Shown: positions 24,742-33,907 of the stretch, one piece after another
Layout: each line of letters opens with the position of its first letter
Position numbering within the stretch: the stretch's first letter is position 1
Assembly: GCF_001425055.1 (NCBI RefSeq)
Contig: NZ_LMDK01000003.1
Location: 83,529-147,528, forward strand
DNA length: 64,000 nucleotides
Reading direction: 5' to 3'
Source: Pelomonas sp. Root1237
GTDB lineage: Bacteria; Pseudomonadota; Gammaproteobacteria; Burkholderiales; Burkholderiaceae_C
Made by a program: the position numbers and the translations under genes
The notes under the pieces: model-generated
Seen by the model: the letters and a program-made list of their open reading frames with translations, nothing else
The model's database searches: none
What the model was told of the DNA's origin: nothing

Positions 24742-24937
24742 CTAAGCTTTGGCGTATCCGCCATCGGCGACGAAGGTCTTTGCTAACTCGTCCATCGCTT
24801 GTGCGGCTGGTGTCCAACCGAAGCTGTCGGCGTCATGCCCGCAGCGGGCTCCCAAGCGTGCGGATGAAAGAGGGCTTGGACGGGGCGAGGCCGATCGGCT
24901 TCGTTGCGGTACGTGCCGCAGCTGGGTAGCGGTTCAT
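24742..24937 (-). pseudogene. Possible frameshifted small gene (about 65 residues)
   Basis: An ATG ending at 24937 has a strong ribosome site (CGGAGA about 8 bp upstream) and opens MNRYPAAARTATKPIGL, stopping after 34 codons. In the next frame the sequence continues plausibly as HDADSFGWTPAAQAMDELAK and then to GGYAKA with a stop at 24742. The switch would fall around 24835-24860. It could be a decayed or sequencing-shifted gene, or two unrelated frames. I do not recognise the family. The surrounding 24551-25162 otherwise shows no convincing gene. Confidence 0.3.
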
Positions 24938-25023
24938 GGGTTGTCTCCGTTGGTCGTTGTGGGTTTTCGAGCCGGCGCGACCCTCGCCGGCTGCTGATGT
25001 CCCGCACTGTGCGGCTTAATGTT

Positions 25024-25060
25024 ATCGATGTCATTTGGGTTTACATCTGATGACATTGAT
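25024..25060. repeat. 11-bp inverted repeat in the gap before tRNA-Ala
   Basis: ATCGATGTCAT (25024-25034) and ATGACATTGAT (25050-25060) are inverted with one mismatch around a 15-bp AT-rich spacer. It lies about 90 bp upstream of the leftward small frame at 24937 and could be its operator. This is one of the few AT-rich stretches in the window. Confidence 0.3.
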
Positions 25061-25162
25061 GGCGACAGGAAGCACCGCCAGGACGGCATGCCCCGATCAA
25101 AAGTCATGTGCTGCGTGGAAGGACGCGGGCATCTCCGGCGCCGCAGGATGACTTGATCGCGA

Positions 25163-25205
25163 GAAAAAGAAAAAGCCCTGGAGCATTGATGCTCAAGGGC
25201 CTTTT
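25163..25205 (-). terminator. Rho-independent terminator of tRNA-Ala
   Basis: On the minus strand a stem (GCCCTTGAGCAT, loop, ATGCTCCAGGGC) is followed by TTTTTCTTTTTC. It starts about 45 bases after the tRNA 3' end and is oriented to end the tRNA transcript. Confidence 0.8.
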
Positions 25206-25244
25206 GGTTCCTGCGGCGATGCGGGATCGCTCAGGATGATCGGT

Positions 25245-25320
<76 letters not shown>

Positions 25321-25371
25321 ACGCGACCGGGAAAGTATAGCCACGGGAAGTGGCTGCTATCGTCTTGGCCC

Positions 25372-26262
25372 ATGACGCCCCGCAAGCCGACGACCTGGTT
25401 CGAGGCCCAGTACAACAATCGCCAACGCGTGACCGACAGCGCCGACATCCTGGGGCGCTGGGCCCAGGCCTCCGCGCTGACGCGGGAACGCTCCAGCTGC
25501 CACCTCGACCTGCGCTACGGGGCCGATCCCATGCAGACGCTGGACGTCTTCACGCCCGACCCGGCCTTTGGCGGCGGCTTCGCGCCCATCCTCATCGTCA
25601 TCCACGGCGGCTACTGGCGGTCGCTGGACAAGTCGGACTATTCCTTCCTGGCCGCGAGCTTCACGGACGAGGGCGCCCTGGTCGTCGTGCCGAACTACGA
25701 CCTCTGCCCCGACGTCGGCATCGAGCGCATCGCCATGCAGCTCACCGAGGCCGTCGCCTGGGCCTGGCGGCACGGGGCCCGGCTGGGCGGGGACCCCAGT
25801 CGCATCGTCCTGGTCGGGCATTCGGCGGGTGGCCATCTGGCGGCGATGCTGAGCTGCTGCGACTGGAAGCGCGTGGGCACCGACCTGCCGCGACGCCTGG
25901 TGCAGGGCGCCATGTCCGTCTCGGGCCTGCATGACCTCGCGCCGCTGTTGCGCGTGCCCTTCCTGCAGGCCGATCTCCAGCTGGATGCGGCCAGCGTGCG
26001 GCGGCTGAGCCCCGTGCACTTCCCGCCACCGCGCGCCCCGCAGACGCTGATCGCCCTCGTGGGCGAGCAGGAGAGCGAGGAATACCAGCGCCAGAACCAA
26101 TTGATCCGGTCCGCCTGGGGGACGCGCGCCGTGCCCGTCTGCGAGGCGCTGCCGGGCTGCAACCATTTCACCGTGCTGCACGACCTGGCGGACCCCCAGG
26201 GCCGCTCCCACCAACTGGCGCGCCAACTGCTGGGCCTGCGTTGGTATAGCGGCCTGCTATGA
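25372..26262 (+). CDS. Alpha/beta hydrolase (kynurenine formamidase-like esterase)
   Basis: A 296-residue cytoplasmic hydrolase. HGGYW near residue 80 forms the oxyanion-hole motif used by arylformamidase-type and hormone-sensitive-lipase-type esterases. GHSAGG near residue 149 carries the nucleophile Ser, and GCNHFTVLHDL near the C-terminus carries the catalytic His. The family acts on small ester or amide bonds. The exact substrate is not deducible, and no tryptophan-degradation genes lie nearby. It stands alone between the tRNA and the rubrerythrin gene. Confidence 0.82.
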   Translation: MTPRKPTTWFEAQYNNRQRVTDSADILGRWAQASALTRERSSCHLDLRYGADPMQTLDVFTPDPAFGGGFAPILIVIHGGYWRSLDKSDYSFLAASFTDEGALVVVPNYDLCPDVGIERIAMQLTEAVAWAWRHGARLGGDPSRIVLVGHSAGGHLAAMLSCCDWKRVGTDLPRRLVQGAMSVSGLHDLAPLLRVPFLQADLQLDAASVRRLSPVHFPPPRAPQTLIALVGEQESEEYQRQNQLIRSAWGTRAVPVCEALPGCNHFTVLHDLADPQGRSHQLARQLLGLRWYSGLL

Positions 26263-26343
26263 GGTGCATTGAAGCTATCGATTGGCTGAGCCTGGCCGCA
26301 CAGGAGTAGCGTCCTCGTCTCCCCACCCCCAACGGAGACTGCG

Positions 26344-26763
26344 ATGAGCTTGAAAGGTTCCAAGACCGAGCAGCACCTGAAAGACGCCTTCGCGGGCGAA
26401 TCCCAGGCCAACCGCCGCTACCTCTACTTCGCGAACAAGGCCGACATCGAGGGCCAGAACGACGTGGCCGCGTTGTTCCGTTCCACCGCCGAGGGTGAGA
26501 CGGGCCACGCCCACGGGCATCTCGAATTCCTGGAGGCCGTGGGCGACCCCGCCACCGGGCTGCCGATTGGCAGCAGCCGCCAGAACCTGGCGGCCGCCGT
26601 CGCCGGTGAAACACACGAGTACACCGACATGTACCCAGGCATGGCCCGAACAGCGCGCGACGAGGGCTTCGACGAGATCGCCGACTGGTTCGAGACGCTC
26701 GCCAAGGCCGAGCGGTCCCATGCCAACCGGTATCAGAAGGCGTTGGACGCACTGGTGGACTGA
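26344..26763 (+). CDS. Rubrerythrin-family ferritin-like diiron protein
   Basis: A 139-residue four-helix diiron protein. Ligand motifs include [10 protein letters not shown] (Glu at about 19), [21 protein letters not shown] and [11 protein letters not shown], giving the ExxH pairs of rubrerythrins. The C-terminal rubredoxin domain is absent, so electrons must come from another protein, perhaps the Fe-S protein encoded next. A good ribosome site (ACGGAGA) precedes the ATG. A role in peroxide reduction is inferred from family. It heads a three-gene set (rubrerythrin, Fe-S protein, DUF3501) common in proteobacteria. Confidence 0.92.
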   Translation: MSLKGSKTEQHLKDAFAGESQANRRYLYFANKADIEGQNDVAALFRSTAEGETGHAHGHLEFLEAVGDPATGLPIGSSRQNLAAAVAGETHEYTDMYPGMARTARDEGFDEIADWFETLAKAERSHANRYQKALDALVD

Positions 26764-26775
26764 GCGGTCCATCGA

Positions 26776-26808
26776 GCGGCCGCTGAATCCAGCGGCCGCC
26801 TTCCTTTT
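26776..26808 (+). terminator. Hairpin after rubrerythrin gene
   Basis: GCGGCCGCTG-AATC-CAGCGGCCGC is a perfect 10-bp stem followed by CTTCCTTTT. It is an imperfect intrinsic terminator that may leave partial read-through into the Fe-S gene 15 bp farther on, giving more rubrerythrin than Fe-S protein. Confidence 0.55.
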
Positions 26809-26822
26809 GGCCAGGAGCCGCG

Positions 26823-28172
26823 ATGAGCATCAGGGAAGGCAATCTCGAGGCGCCGACTCGCCACGCCCTCGACTGGAAGAGCGCCGAGTTCAACGACGAG
26901 GCGGCATGCCTCCACGAGATGGAGCGCATCTTTGACATCTGCCACGGCTGCCGGCGCTGCGTGTCGCTGTGCCAGAGCTTCCCGACGCTGTTCGATCTCA
27001 TCGACGAGGGCAAGACCGGCGAGTTGGATGGCGTGAACAAGCGGGATTTCTGGAAGGTCGTCGACCAGTGTTATCTGTGCGACCTCTGCTACATGACCAA
27101 GTGCCCCTATGTGCCGCCGCACCCGTGGAATGTCGACTTCCCACACACCATGCTGCGTGCCAAGGCGATCAAATTCGGCAAGGGCGAGGTCGGCGGCGGC
27201 GAGAAGTTCCTGGCCTCCACCGACGTGCACGGCCAGTTCGCCGGCATTCCCATCGTTGTGCAGGTTGCCAACGCCGTGAACCGCACGAAGTTCGCGCGCA
27301 AGCTGATGGACAAGCAGTTGGGCGTGCACCCTGATGCCTGGCTGCCGGCGCTGGCGACACAGCGCTTTCGCTGGAGCGCGCCCAAGGCGCAGACGCAAGT
27401 CGTCACCAACGGCGAGCGCACGCCGGGCAAGGTGGCCATCTTCTCGACCTGCTACGTCAACTACAACGAGCCCGGCATCGGCTTTGACCTGCTCAAGGTG
27501 CTGGAGCACAACGCCATTCCCTATGTCCTCGTCGAAAAGGAAGCCTGCTGCGGCATGCCCAAGCTGGAGCTCGGCGACCTGGCCACGGTGGAGAAGCACA
27601 AGACGGCCAATATCGCCACGCTGGCGCCCTATGCCAAGGACGGCTTCGCCATCCTGTCGGCCATCCCGAGTTGCACGCTGATGTTCAAGCAGGAGCTGCC
27701 GCTGATGTTTCCTGAGGAGGATGCGGTGAGGCTCGTGCAGGACGCGATGTGGGACCCGTTCGAATACCTCGTCGCCCGCCACAAGGACGGTTTGCTGCGG
27801 ACCGATTTCAAGCAAGCCCTGGGCAGGGTGTCATACCACGTACCCTGCCACGGCCGGGTGCAGAAGATCGGCCGCAAGACCGAGGAAATGTTCAGGCTGA
27901 TCGGCCGGAGCGTGGAGGTCAAGCTCAACACCGTCGAGCGCTGTTCGGGCCATGCGGGCACCTATGGCGTGAAGACGCCCACTCACCCGGTCGCGATGAA
28001 GATCGGCAAGCCGGTGTTCAAGGCCATGGCCAAGGACGAGCCCGACTTCATCGCCAGCGACTGTGCGCTGGCCGGCCACCACATCGCCCAGGGCATGGCG
28101 CAGGCCGGCACGCCGGCCAAGGCCCTGGCTCACCCACTGACCTTGATGCGTACTGCTTACGGCTTGCCATGA
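26823..28172 (+). CDS. Iron-sulfur (heterodisulfide reductase/GlpC-like) protein
   Basis: A 449-residue protein. Two ferredoxin-type Cys clusters lie near residues 41-55 (CHGCRRCVSLC) and 83-95 (CYLCDLCYMTKC). Two Cys-rich CCG-type domains lie in the C-terminal half: an intact ACCGMP near 240 and a reduced CSGHAG near 375. This is the layout of GlpC/HdrD-type electron-transfer subunits. It probably carries electrons for the neighbouring rubrerythrin, an inference from the conserved gene set. The stop overlaps the DUF3501 gene (ATGA). Confidence 0.88.
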   Translation: MSIREGNLEAPTRHALDWKSAEFNDEAACLHEMERIFDICHGCRRCVSLCQSFPTLFDLIDEGKTGELDGVNKRDFWKVVDQCYLCDLCYMTKCPYVPPHPWNVDFPHTMLRAKAIKFGKGEVGGGEKFLASTDVHGQFAGIPIVVQVANAVNRTKFARKLMDKQLGVHPDAWLPALATQRFRWSAPKAQTQVVTNGERTPGKVAIFSTCYVNYNEPGIGFDLLKVLEHNAIPYVLVEKEACCGMPKLELGDLATVEKHKTANIATLAPYAKDGFAILSAIPSCTLMFKQELPLMFPEEDAVRLVQDAMWDPFEYLVARHKDGLLRTDFKQALGRVSYHVPCHGRVQKIGRKTEEMFRLIGRSVEVKLNTVERCSGHAGTYGVKTPTHPVAMKIGKPVFKAMAKDEPDFIASDCALAGHHIAQGMAQAGTPAKALAHPLTLMRTAYGLP

Positions 28173-28744
28173 TCACCAAAGACAGCCTGATGACGCTGGA
28201 GGCCTATGCGAAGTTCCGCAAGACCGAGAAGGGTTCAATCGTCGCCCACCGCCGGCTGCGCAGCGTGCAGCTGGGCGAGCACCTGAACCTGCAGTTCGAG
28301 GACGAGCGCACCATTCGCTACCAGATCCAGGAGATGCTGCGCATCGAGAAGATCTTCGAGGAAGAGGGCATCCAGGGCGAGATCGATGCCTATGCGCCGC
28401 TGGTGCCCGACGGCACGAACTGGAAGGGGACGCTCCTCATCGAATATCCCGACCCCAACGAACGCAAGCGGGAGCTGGCGCGGCTGATCGGCGTGGAGGA
28501 CCGGATGTTCATCGAGGTGGAGGGCCAGCCGCGCGTCTATGCCATCGCCGACGAGGACCTGGACCGCGAGAACGACGAGAAGACCTCGGCCGTGCACTTC
28601 GTGCGCTTCGAGCTCACACCGGCCATGCGGCAGGCGCTCAAGGCGGGCGCGAGCGTGAAGCTCGGCTGCGATCACACCCACTACCCCGCACACGTGCAGA
28701 TCACGCCCGAGACACTGGCCAGCCTTGCCGGTGATCTGGCGTGA
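28169..28744 (+). CDS. DUF3501 family protein
   Basis: A 191-residue soluble protein of unknown function that is regularly found after rubrerythrin and a GlpC-like Fe-S protein. It has a helical N-terminus, a charged middle (YPDPNERKRELARLIGVEDR) and a His/Cys-containing C-terminal stretch LGCDHTHYPAHVQI, which could bind metal. The start overlaps the upstream stop (ATGA), so it is co-translated. No enzymatic motif is recognised. Confidence 0.85.
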   Translation: MITKDSLMTLEAYAKFRKTEKGSIVAHRRLRSVQLGEHLNLQFEDERTIRYQIQEMLRIEKIFEEEGIQGEIDAYAPLVPDGTNWKGTLLIEYPDPNERKRELARLIGVEDRMFIEVEGQPRVYAIADEDLDRENDEKTSAVHFVRFELTPAMRQALKAGASVKLGCDHTHYPAHVQITPETLASLAGDLA

Positions 28745-28747
28745 CGC

Positions 28748-29368
28748 TCAGGTCGCCACGTAGCGGCCGGGTCGGTGGTTGATGGCCAGGGCCGCGTTGA
28801 TGGCCGCCATGCCCAGCAGCGACAGGCCGATGCGATCCAGCGGCACCAGGGGCAGGGCGGCGAGCAGGATGGCCGTGTCCAGGCCGGCCTGCAGATAGCC
28901 GGCACGCCAGCCGCGCGTTTCCTGCAGCCACAGCACCAGCACGTTGAGCCCACCGAGGGACGCCCGGTGGCGGAACAGGATGATCAGCCCCGCGCCCACG
29001 AGCAGCCCGCCGCCGATGGCGCCGAACCAGGGGTTGAGCTGGCTGATGCTCAGCCAGCCGGGCAAGGCCTCGGCGAGCGCCGCCAGCAGCGCGACGGCCA
29101 GCAGGCTCTTCACCGTGAACGCAACTCCCATGCGACGCCAGGCCAGCGCATAGAACGGCAGGTTGATGGCAAAGAACAGCAGGCCGAACGACCAGCCGAA
29201 GGCGTAGTGCAGCAGGAAGGCGATGCCGACCGTGCCGCCACTGAGCAGGCCGGCCTGCTTGAACAGGGCCACGCCCAGCGCGGCGAACAGCGTGCCGGTG
29301 AGCAGGGCCTGGGCGTCCTCGAAATGGCTGTGCTTCAAGGTGCGGCTTGCCGCAGAGGGCGGCTTCAT
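28748..29368 (-). CDS. YitT family (DUF161) membrane protein
   Basis: A 206-residue inner-membrane protein with five to six hydrophobic segments and the family-type stretches KQAGLLSGGTVGIAFLLHY and GLIILFRHRASLGGLNVLVL. It lacks the C-terminal soluble DUF2179 domain seen in many YitT proteins, so it matches the short subfamily. The start overlaps the end of the upstream DUF2788 gene by 4 bases. Function is unknown. It ends the leftward DUF2189-DUF2788-YitT set. Confidence 0.82.
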   Translation of the reverse strand: MKPPSAASRTLKHSHFEDAQALLTGTLFAALGVALFKQAGLLSGGTVGIAFLLHYAFGWSFGLLFFAINLPFYALAWRRMGVAFTVKSLLAVALLAALAEALPGWLSISQLNPWFGAIGGGLLVGAGLIILFRHRASLGGLNVLVLWLQETRGWRAGYLQAGLDTAILLAALPLVPLDRIGLSLLGMAAINAALAINHRPGRYVAT

Positions 29369-29583
29369 CCGATGGCTCCGGACAGGAAGTACTTGATGAC
29401 GCCCTTGGCCGCGAAGCCGACAAGGCCGAAGCCCAGGCCCAGCAGCAGCACGAAGGTGCCGAAGCGACCCGCCTTGGACTCGCGCGCCAGCTGCAGGATG
29501 ATGAACACCATGTAGAGCATGAAGGCGCCAACCCCGAAGGTCAGGCCGAACTGCGCGATCTCGGCTTCGGTGTAGCCCCACAT
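29365..29583 (-). CDS. DUF2788 small membrane protein
   Basis: A 72-residue protein with two transmembrane helices. FGVGAFMLYMVFIILQLARE and the second helix GTFVLLLGLGFGLVGFAAKG match the DUF2788 family, which has no known function. It lies between the DUF2189 and YitT genes with 3-base and overlapping junctions, suggesting one transcript. Confidence 0.82.
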   Translation of the reverse strand: MWGYTEAEIAQFGLTFGVGAFMLYMVFIILQLARESKAGRFGTFVLLLGLGFGLVGFAAKGVIKYFLSGAIG

Positions 29584-29586
29584 GGT

Positions 29587-30378
29587 TCAGTCCCGGCGGG
29601 TGACAAGGTCGCGGTAGGCGTGCCAGCTCGCGTGGCCCAGCCAAGGCACGACGAGGATCAGGCCCAGCAGCGCGGTGGCCATGCCCAGCAGCGTCAATGC
29701 GAGGAGGAGGGCGGCCCAGAGCGCCATGGGGGCGGGGTGCGCCAGCACGACCTTCCAGCTCGTGAACACCGCGCCGAGCACGCCCAGCTTGTGCGGAGGC
29801 AGGTCTACCAGCGCCGGGATGGCCACGACGGTGGAGGCGAAAACCGGCGCGGCGAGCACCGCACCCAGCATGAGCCAGGTCTCGAAGAGCCGGGATTCGT
29901 CGTTCATCACGACCTTGAGCAGGAAGTCGCGCGGGCTGTGGATGGGGTCGGCGGCAAAGCCGGTCACGAAGGCCGCGGAGCACAGCACCCAGCCCGTGCC
30001 GGCGAAGGCCAGCAGCACGCCGAAGACGATGAGCCGGCCGTCGCGCGGGCGCCAGGCGTCGCGCACCGTGCGCCAGCCGGGTTGCCCGCCCCGGTCCAGC
30101 TCGCGGCTGAGCGCGTACAGGCCGGTGGCCAGGATGGGCGCGATGATGAGGAAGCCGGTGAAGGCGCCCGCCAGCAACCAGAAGCGGTCTCGCGCCAGCG
30201 CGAAGAGCAGGGCGCCGAACGCGGCCATGACCAGGCCGTGGGCGAGCGAGGCCAGCGGCGCCTGCCACAGGTCCTGCCAGCCGCGCGCGAGCCAGCCCAG
30301 CGGGCGCAGCACGGGAATGGGACGGGCGCCGAAGGCCTGGGACTCCCTCAGGGCCTTTTCGCTGTAGCGGTTGGGCAT
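29587..30378 (-). CDS. DUF2189 membrane protein
   Basis: A 263-residue protein with six hydrophobic segments. The N-terminal soluble part carries RPIPVLRPLGWLARGWQDLW, typical of DUF2189, a family of unknown function. It opens the leftward membrane-protein set. A near-match to the FNR/ANR box (TTGATGCGGCTCAA) lies 39 bp upstream of the start, so oxygen-dependent control is possible. Confidence 0.82.
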   Translation of the reverse strand: MPNRYSEKALRESQAFGARPIPVLRPLGWLARGWQDLWQAPLASLAHGLVMAAFGALLFALARDRFWLLAGAFTGFLIIAPILATGLYALSRELDRGGQPGWRTVRDAWRPRDGRLIVFGVLLAFAGTGWVLCSAAFVTGFAADPIHSPRDFLLKVVMNDESRLFETWLMLGAVLAAPVFASTVVAIPALVDLPPHKLGVLGAVFTSWKVVLAHPAPMALWAALLLALTLLGMATALLGLILVVPWLGHASWHAYRDLVTRRD

Positions 30379-30416
30379 GGCGGTGCCAAGTGTGGCGTGC
30401 TCGGCCGCCGGCTGCC

Positions 30417-30430
30417 TTGATGCGGCTCAA
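30417..30430. promoter_or_regulatory. FNR/ANR-like box upstream of DUF2189 gene
   Basis: TTGAT-GCGG-CTCAA matches the FNR consensus TTGAT-N4-ATCAA at nine of ten fixed positions. It lies 39 bp before the start of the leftward membrane-protein set and 52 bp before (on the minus strand) the glnD stop. Function is inferred. Confidence 0.35.
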
Positions 30431-30481
30431 GCTGTGCTGCGTTGGGCGGCCACGGCAGCGAAGCCGGTAGGGGTGGGCTTG

Positions 30482-33070
30482 TCAGGCCGGCAGCGACACC
30501 GCGTCCAGCAGCTCGCTCTCGATCTGCAGCTGGGCCTTGTTCTGCTGGAGTGCCGGGCCGTCGAGCAAGAACGTGTCTTCCACGCGCTCGCCCAGCGTCG
30601 AGATCTTGGCCAGCTGCAGGTTGATGCCGTGTCGCGCCAGCACACGGGCGATGGCGTAGAGCAGGCCGGCGCGGTCGCTGGTGGAGATGGTCAGCAACCA
30701 GGCCGTCGCGCGCTCGTCCGGGCGCAGTGAGATGCGCGGCGTGTAGGGGAAGCTCTTGACGCGGCGCGAGAGGCGCCCGCGCCGCGGCTCGGGCAGTGGG
30801 CCGCCGGTCTGCAGCGCCGCGCTGAGCTTCTGCTCCACCAGCGGCACGAGGTCGCGGTGGTGCACGTCGGCCTCGGGGCGGATGACCTGGAAGGTGTCCA
30901 GCGCATAGCCCTTGCGTGTCGTGTGCACCTTGGCATCGAGGATGCTGAAGCCGGCACCGTCGAAATAGCCGCAGATGCGGGCGAACAGGTCCTGCTGGTC
31001 GGGTGCGTAGACCAGGACCTGCAAGCCCTCGCCGATGGGCGAGGGACGCGCGCGCACGACGGGGACCTGGGTCTCGACATGGCGCCACAGCGAACGCGCG
31101 TGCCAGGCCAGCTCGGCGCCTTCATGGCGCGCGAAGTAGCTGATGGCCAGCGTCTTCCACAGCGGCTCCTCGGTACCGGGAAGCTGGGAGTGCAGGGCCA
31201 GGTCCTGGCGGGCCTCGGCCTTGCGTGCCTCGATCTCGGCGTCGAGATTGATCTTGGCTCCACCCAAGGCACGCAGCGTGATGCGGTAGAGGTCCTCCAG
31301 CAGCTTGCCCTTCCAGGCATTCCAGACCTTGGGGCTGGTGCCGCGGATGTCGGCGACAGTCAGCAGGTACAGCGCCGTCAGGCGACGCACGTCACCGACC
31401 TTGGCGGCGAAGGCGGCGATGACGTCGGGGTCGGACAGGTCTTCCTTCTGCGCCACGCGCGACATCGTCAGGTGGTGCTCGACGAGGAAGACGCACATGG
31501 CCGTGTCCTCCGCGTTCAACCCATGCTGGCGGCAGAAGCGCTTCACCTCGGTGGCGCCGAGCTCCGAGTGGTCGCCGCCGCGGCCCTTGGCCACATCGTG
31601 GAAGAGGGCGGCGATATAGAGCAGCTCGGGCGTGTCGAACTGCGCGGCAAGTTGCGAGCAGAACGGGTACTCGTGGGCATGCTCCGGCACGAAGAAGCGC
31701 CGCACATTGCGCAGCACCATCAGGATGTGCTGGTCCACGGTGTAGACGTGGAAGAGATCGTGCTGCATCTGCCCGACGATGGCGCGGAACACCCACAGGT
31801 AGCGCCCCAGCACCGAGGTCTGGTTCATGAGCCGGAAGGCATGCGTCTGGCCCTCGGGCTCGCGCAGCATCGTCATGAAGGTCGCCCGGTTGACCGGGTC
31901 ACGGCGCCAGGCGGCGTCCATCAGACCGCGGGCGTTGTACAGCGCCCGCAGCGTGCGCGCCGACAGGCCCTTGATGCCCGGCGTCTGCTGGTAGATCAGG
32001 AAGGTGCGCAGGATGGCGTGCGGGTCGCGCTGGTACAGGTCGTCGCTGGCGACCTCCAGCATGCGGCCGCGGTCCAGGAAGTCCGGGTGGCCGTCGATGG
32101 GCCGCAGCAAGCCCTGCTGGGAGCCATTGATCTGCTCCTCCAGGTTCAGCAGCAGGATCTGGTGCAGCTGCGTGACGGCCTTGGCCGCCCAGTAGTAGCG
32201 CCGCATCAGCACCTCGGAGGCACGCTGGGCGCCCGTGCCCTCGAAGCCGAAGCTCTGGGCGACGGCGGTCTGCAGGTCGAAGACGAGACGGTCCTCGCGC
32301 CGGCCGGCGACGGCATGCAGCCGCGCGCGGATCAGCCGCAGCTGACCTTCGTTGCGCTGCAGCTGCTTGCTCTCGAAGGCCGTGATGAGGCCGCGCTGGG
32401 CCAGGGCCTTCCAGGTCTTGCCCAGGCCGGCCGCGCGCGCGATCCAGATCAGCATCTGCAGGTCGCGCAGGCCGCCGGGGCTTTCCTTGCAGTTGGGCTC
32501 CAGCGCGTAGGGCGTGTCGTCGAACTTGGTGTGGCGCTGCAGGCTCTCCAGCGTCTTGGCGCGAAAGAAGGCCTTGGCGTCCATGGCCTGCGTGAAGCGC
32601 TTGGCCATCAGCTTGAACAGCTTGGCGTCCCCGGCCAGCGCCCGGGCTTCGAGCAGGGCCGTCTGGATGGTCACGTCGCCCTGGGACTCGGACAGGCATT
32701 CACCCAGCGTGCGCACCGAGGAGCCGATCTCCAGGCCCAGGTCCCAGCAGGCCGTGATGAAACCTTCGATGGCCGACTTGACCGGGCCGGGCACATGGGC
32801 CTCGACGCCATCGGGCAGCAGCACGAGCACGTCGACGTCGGAATGCGGGAAGAGCTCGCCACGGCCGTAGCCGCCGACGGCCGCAAGACAGGAGCCCGCG
32901 GGCATGCCGGCACCGTCCCAGAGCGCGCGCAGCGCGTCGTCGACATGGCGGGCCAGGCGGCGCAGCAGGGTCTGGGCGCCGGCCTGCGTGGGCCGCGCGG
33001 CCAGGAAGTCGTCGATCAGCGTCTGCTTGCCCGCCTTGAACTGCTGGCGGAGCTCGGCGAGCGTGGCCAC
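30482..33070 (-). CDS. glnD: [Protein-PII] uridylyltransferase/uridylyl-removing enzyme GlnD
   Basis: An 862-residue bifunctional nitrogen sensor that adds or removes UMP on PII proteins in response to glutamine. The nucleotidyltransferase motif [17 protein letters not shown] is near residue 66. An HD phosphohydrolase domain ([17 protein letters not shown]) is near 490. Two ACT domains end the protein ([20 protein letters not shown] near 685 and [20 protein letters not shown] near 800). All catalytic motifs appear intact. It lies 3 bp downstream of map on the same strand, a pairing seen in many proteobacteria. Confidence 0.97.
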   Translation of the reverse strand: MATLAELRQQFKAGKQTLIDDFLAARPTQAGAQTLLRRLARHVDDALRALWDGAGMPAGSCLAAVGGYGRGELFPHSDVDVLVLLPDGVEAHVPGPVKSAIEGFITACWDLGLEIGSSVRTLGECLSESQGDVTIQTALLEARALAGDAKLFKLMAKRFTQAMDAKAFFRAKTLESLQRHTKFDDTPYALEPNCKESPGGLRDLQMLIWIARAAGLGKTWKALAQRGLITAFESKQLQRNEGQLRLIRARLHAVAGRREDRLVFDLQTAVAQSFGFEGTGAQRASEVLMRRYYWAAKAVTQLHQILLLNLEEQINGSQQGLLRPIDGHPDFLDRGRMLEVASDDLYQRDPHAILRTFLIYQQTPGIKGLSARTLRALYNARGLMDAAWRRDPVNRATFMTMLREPEGQTHAFRLMNQTSVLGRYLWVFRAIVGQMQHDLFHVYTVDQHILMVLRNVRRFFVPEHAHEYPFCSQLAAQFDTPELLYIAALFHDVAKGRGGDHSELGATEVKRFCRQHGLNAEDTAMCVFLVEHHLTMSRVAQKEDLSDPDVIAAFAAKVGDVRRLTALYLLTVADIRGTSPKVWNAWKGKLLEDLYRITLRALGGAKINLDAEIEARKAEARQDLALHSQLPGTEEPLWKTLAISYFARHEGAELAWHARSLWRHVETQVPVVRARPSPIGEGLQVLVYAPDQQDLFARICGYFDGAGFSILDAKVHTTRKGYALDTFQVIRPEADVHHRDLVPLVEQKLSAALQTGGPLPEPRRGRLSRRVKSFPYTPRISLRPDERATAWLLTISTSDRAGLLYAIARVLARHGINLQLAKISTLGERVEDTFLLDGPALQQNKAQLQIESELLDAVSLPA

Positions 33071-33073
33071 GGC

Positions 33074-33895
33074 TTACGCGGTCGCCGCAGCGGCCTGCGT
33101 GATGAAGGCGGGCGGCGGTGGGCTGCCGGCCGAGAGCGTCATGACCTCGTAGCCGGTGTCGGTGACGAGGATGGTGTGCTCCCACTGGGCGGAAAGCGAG
33201 CGATCCTTGGTGACGATGGTCCAGCCATCGCCCATCTCGCGGATCTCGCGGCGGCCGGCGTTGATCATGGGCTCGATGGTGAACATCATGCCGGGTACGA
33301 GTTCGTCCAGCGTGCCGGGGCGGCCGTAGTGCAGCACCTGCGGCTCCTCATGGAAGACCTGGCCGATGCCGTGGCCGCAGAACTCGCGCACGATGGAGAA
33401 GCCGGCGTTCTCGGCAAAGGTCTGGATGGCGTGGCCGATGTCACCCAGGCGCGCGCCGGGTTTGACCTTGGCGATGCCCTTCCACATGGCCTCGTAGGTG
33501 AAGGCGCACAGCCGCTTGGCCGCGATGGAGCCCTCGCCGACGACGAACATGCGGCTGGTGTCGCCATGCCAGCCATCCTTGATGACGGTGACGTCGATAT
33601 TGACGATGTCGCCGTTCTTCAGCGGCTTGTCATTCGGAATGCCGTGGCAGACCTGGCTGTTGACCGAGGTGCAGATCGACTTGGGGTAGGGGATGTAGCC
33701 GGGCGGGCAGTAGTTCAGCGGCGCCGGGATGCCCTGCTGTACGTTGACGATGTGGTCGTGCGCGAGCTTGTCCAGCTCGTTGGTGGTGACGCCCGGCTTG
33801 ACGTGCGCCGTGAGCATGTCGAGCACTTCGGACGCCAGGCGCCCGGCGATGCGCATGCCTTCGACATCGGCTGCGGTCTTGATCGTGATGGCCAT
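33074..33895 (-). CDS. map: Type I methionine aminopeptidase
   Basis: A 273-residue enzyme that removes the initiator Met from new proteins. Metal ligands are visible: Asp in VNIDVTVIKDGWHGDTSRMF, His in CGHGIGQVFHEEP, Glu in MFTIEPMIN and Glu in QWEHTILVT. The hallmark SVNSQVCHGIPNDKPL is present. It lies just upstream of glnD and 12 bp after the uppP stop, all leftward. Confidence 0.97.
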   Translation of the reverse strand: MAITIKTAADVEGMRIAGRLASEVLDMLTAHVKPGVTTNELDKLAHDHIVNVQQGIPAPLNYCPPGYIPYPKSICTSVNSQVCHGIPNDKPLKNGDIVNIDVTVIKDGWHGDTSRMFVVGEGSIAAKRLCAFTYEAMWKGIAKVKPGARLGDIGHAIQTFAENAGFSIVREFCGHGIGQVFHEEPQVLHYGRPGTLDELVPGMMFTIEPMINAGRREIREMGDGWTIVTKDRSLSAQWEHTILVTDTGYEVMTLSAGSPPPPAFITQAAAATA

Positions 33896-33907
33896 GACCT
33901 AATTATC

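Noticed and set aside
24410-25034. Several open frames in the gap upstream of the sigma gene
   Set aside because: They lack ribosome sites, overlap one another in different frames and show no protein-like composition, apart from the small frame reported separately.
26263-26343. FNR-like site TTGAAGCTATCGA before the rubrerythrin gene
   Set aside because: The half-sites are mispaired and the spacing is one base short of the consensus.
28748-30430. 560-codon minus-strand frame spanning three membrane-protein genes
   Set aside because: Only its last 206 codons (YitT) form a real protein; the rest is out of frame with the DUF2788 and DUF2189 genes.
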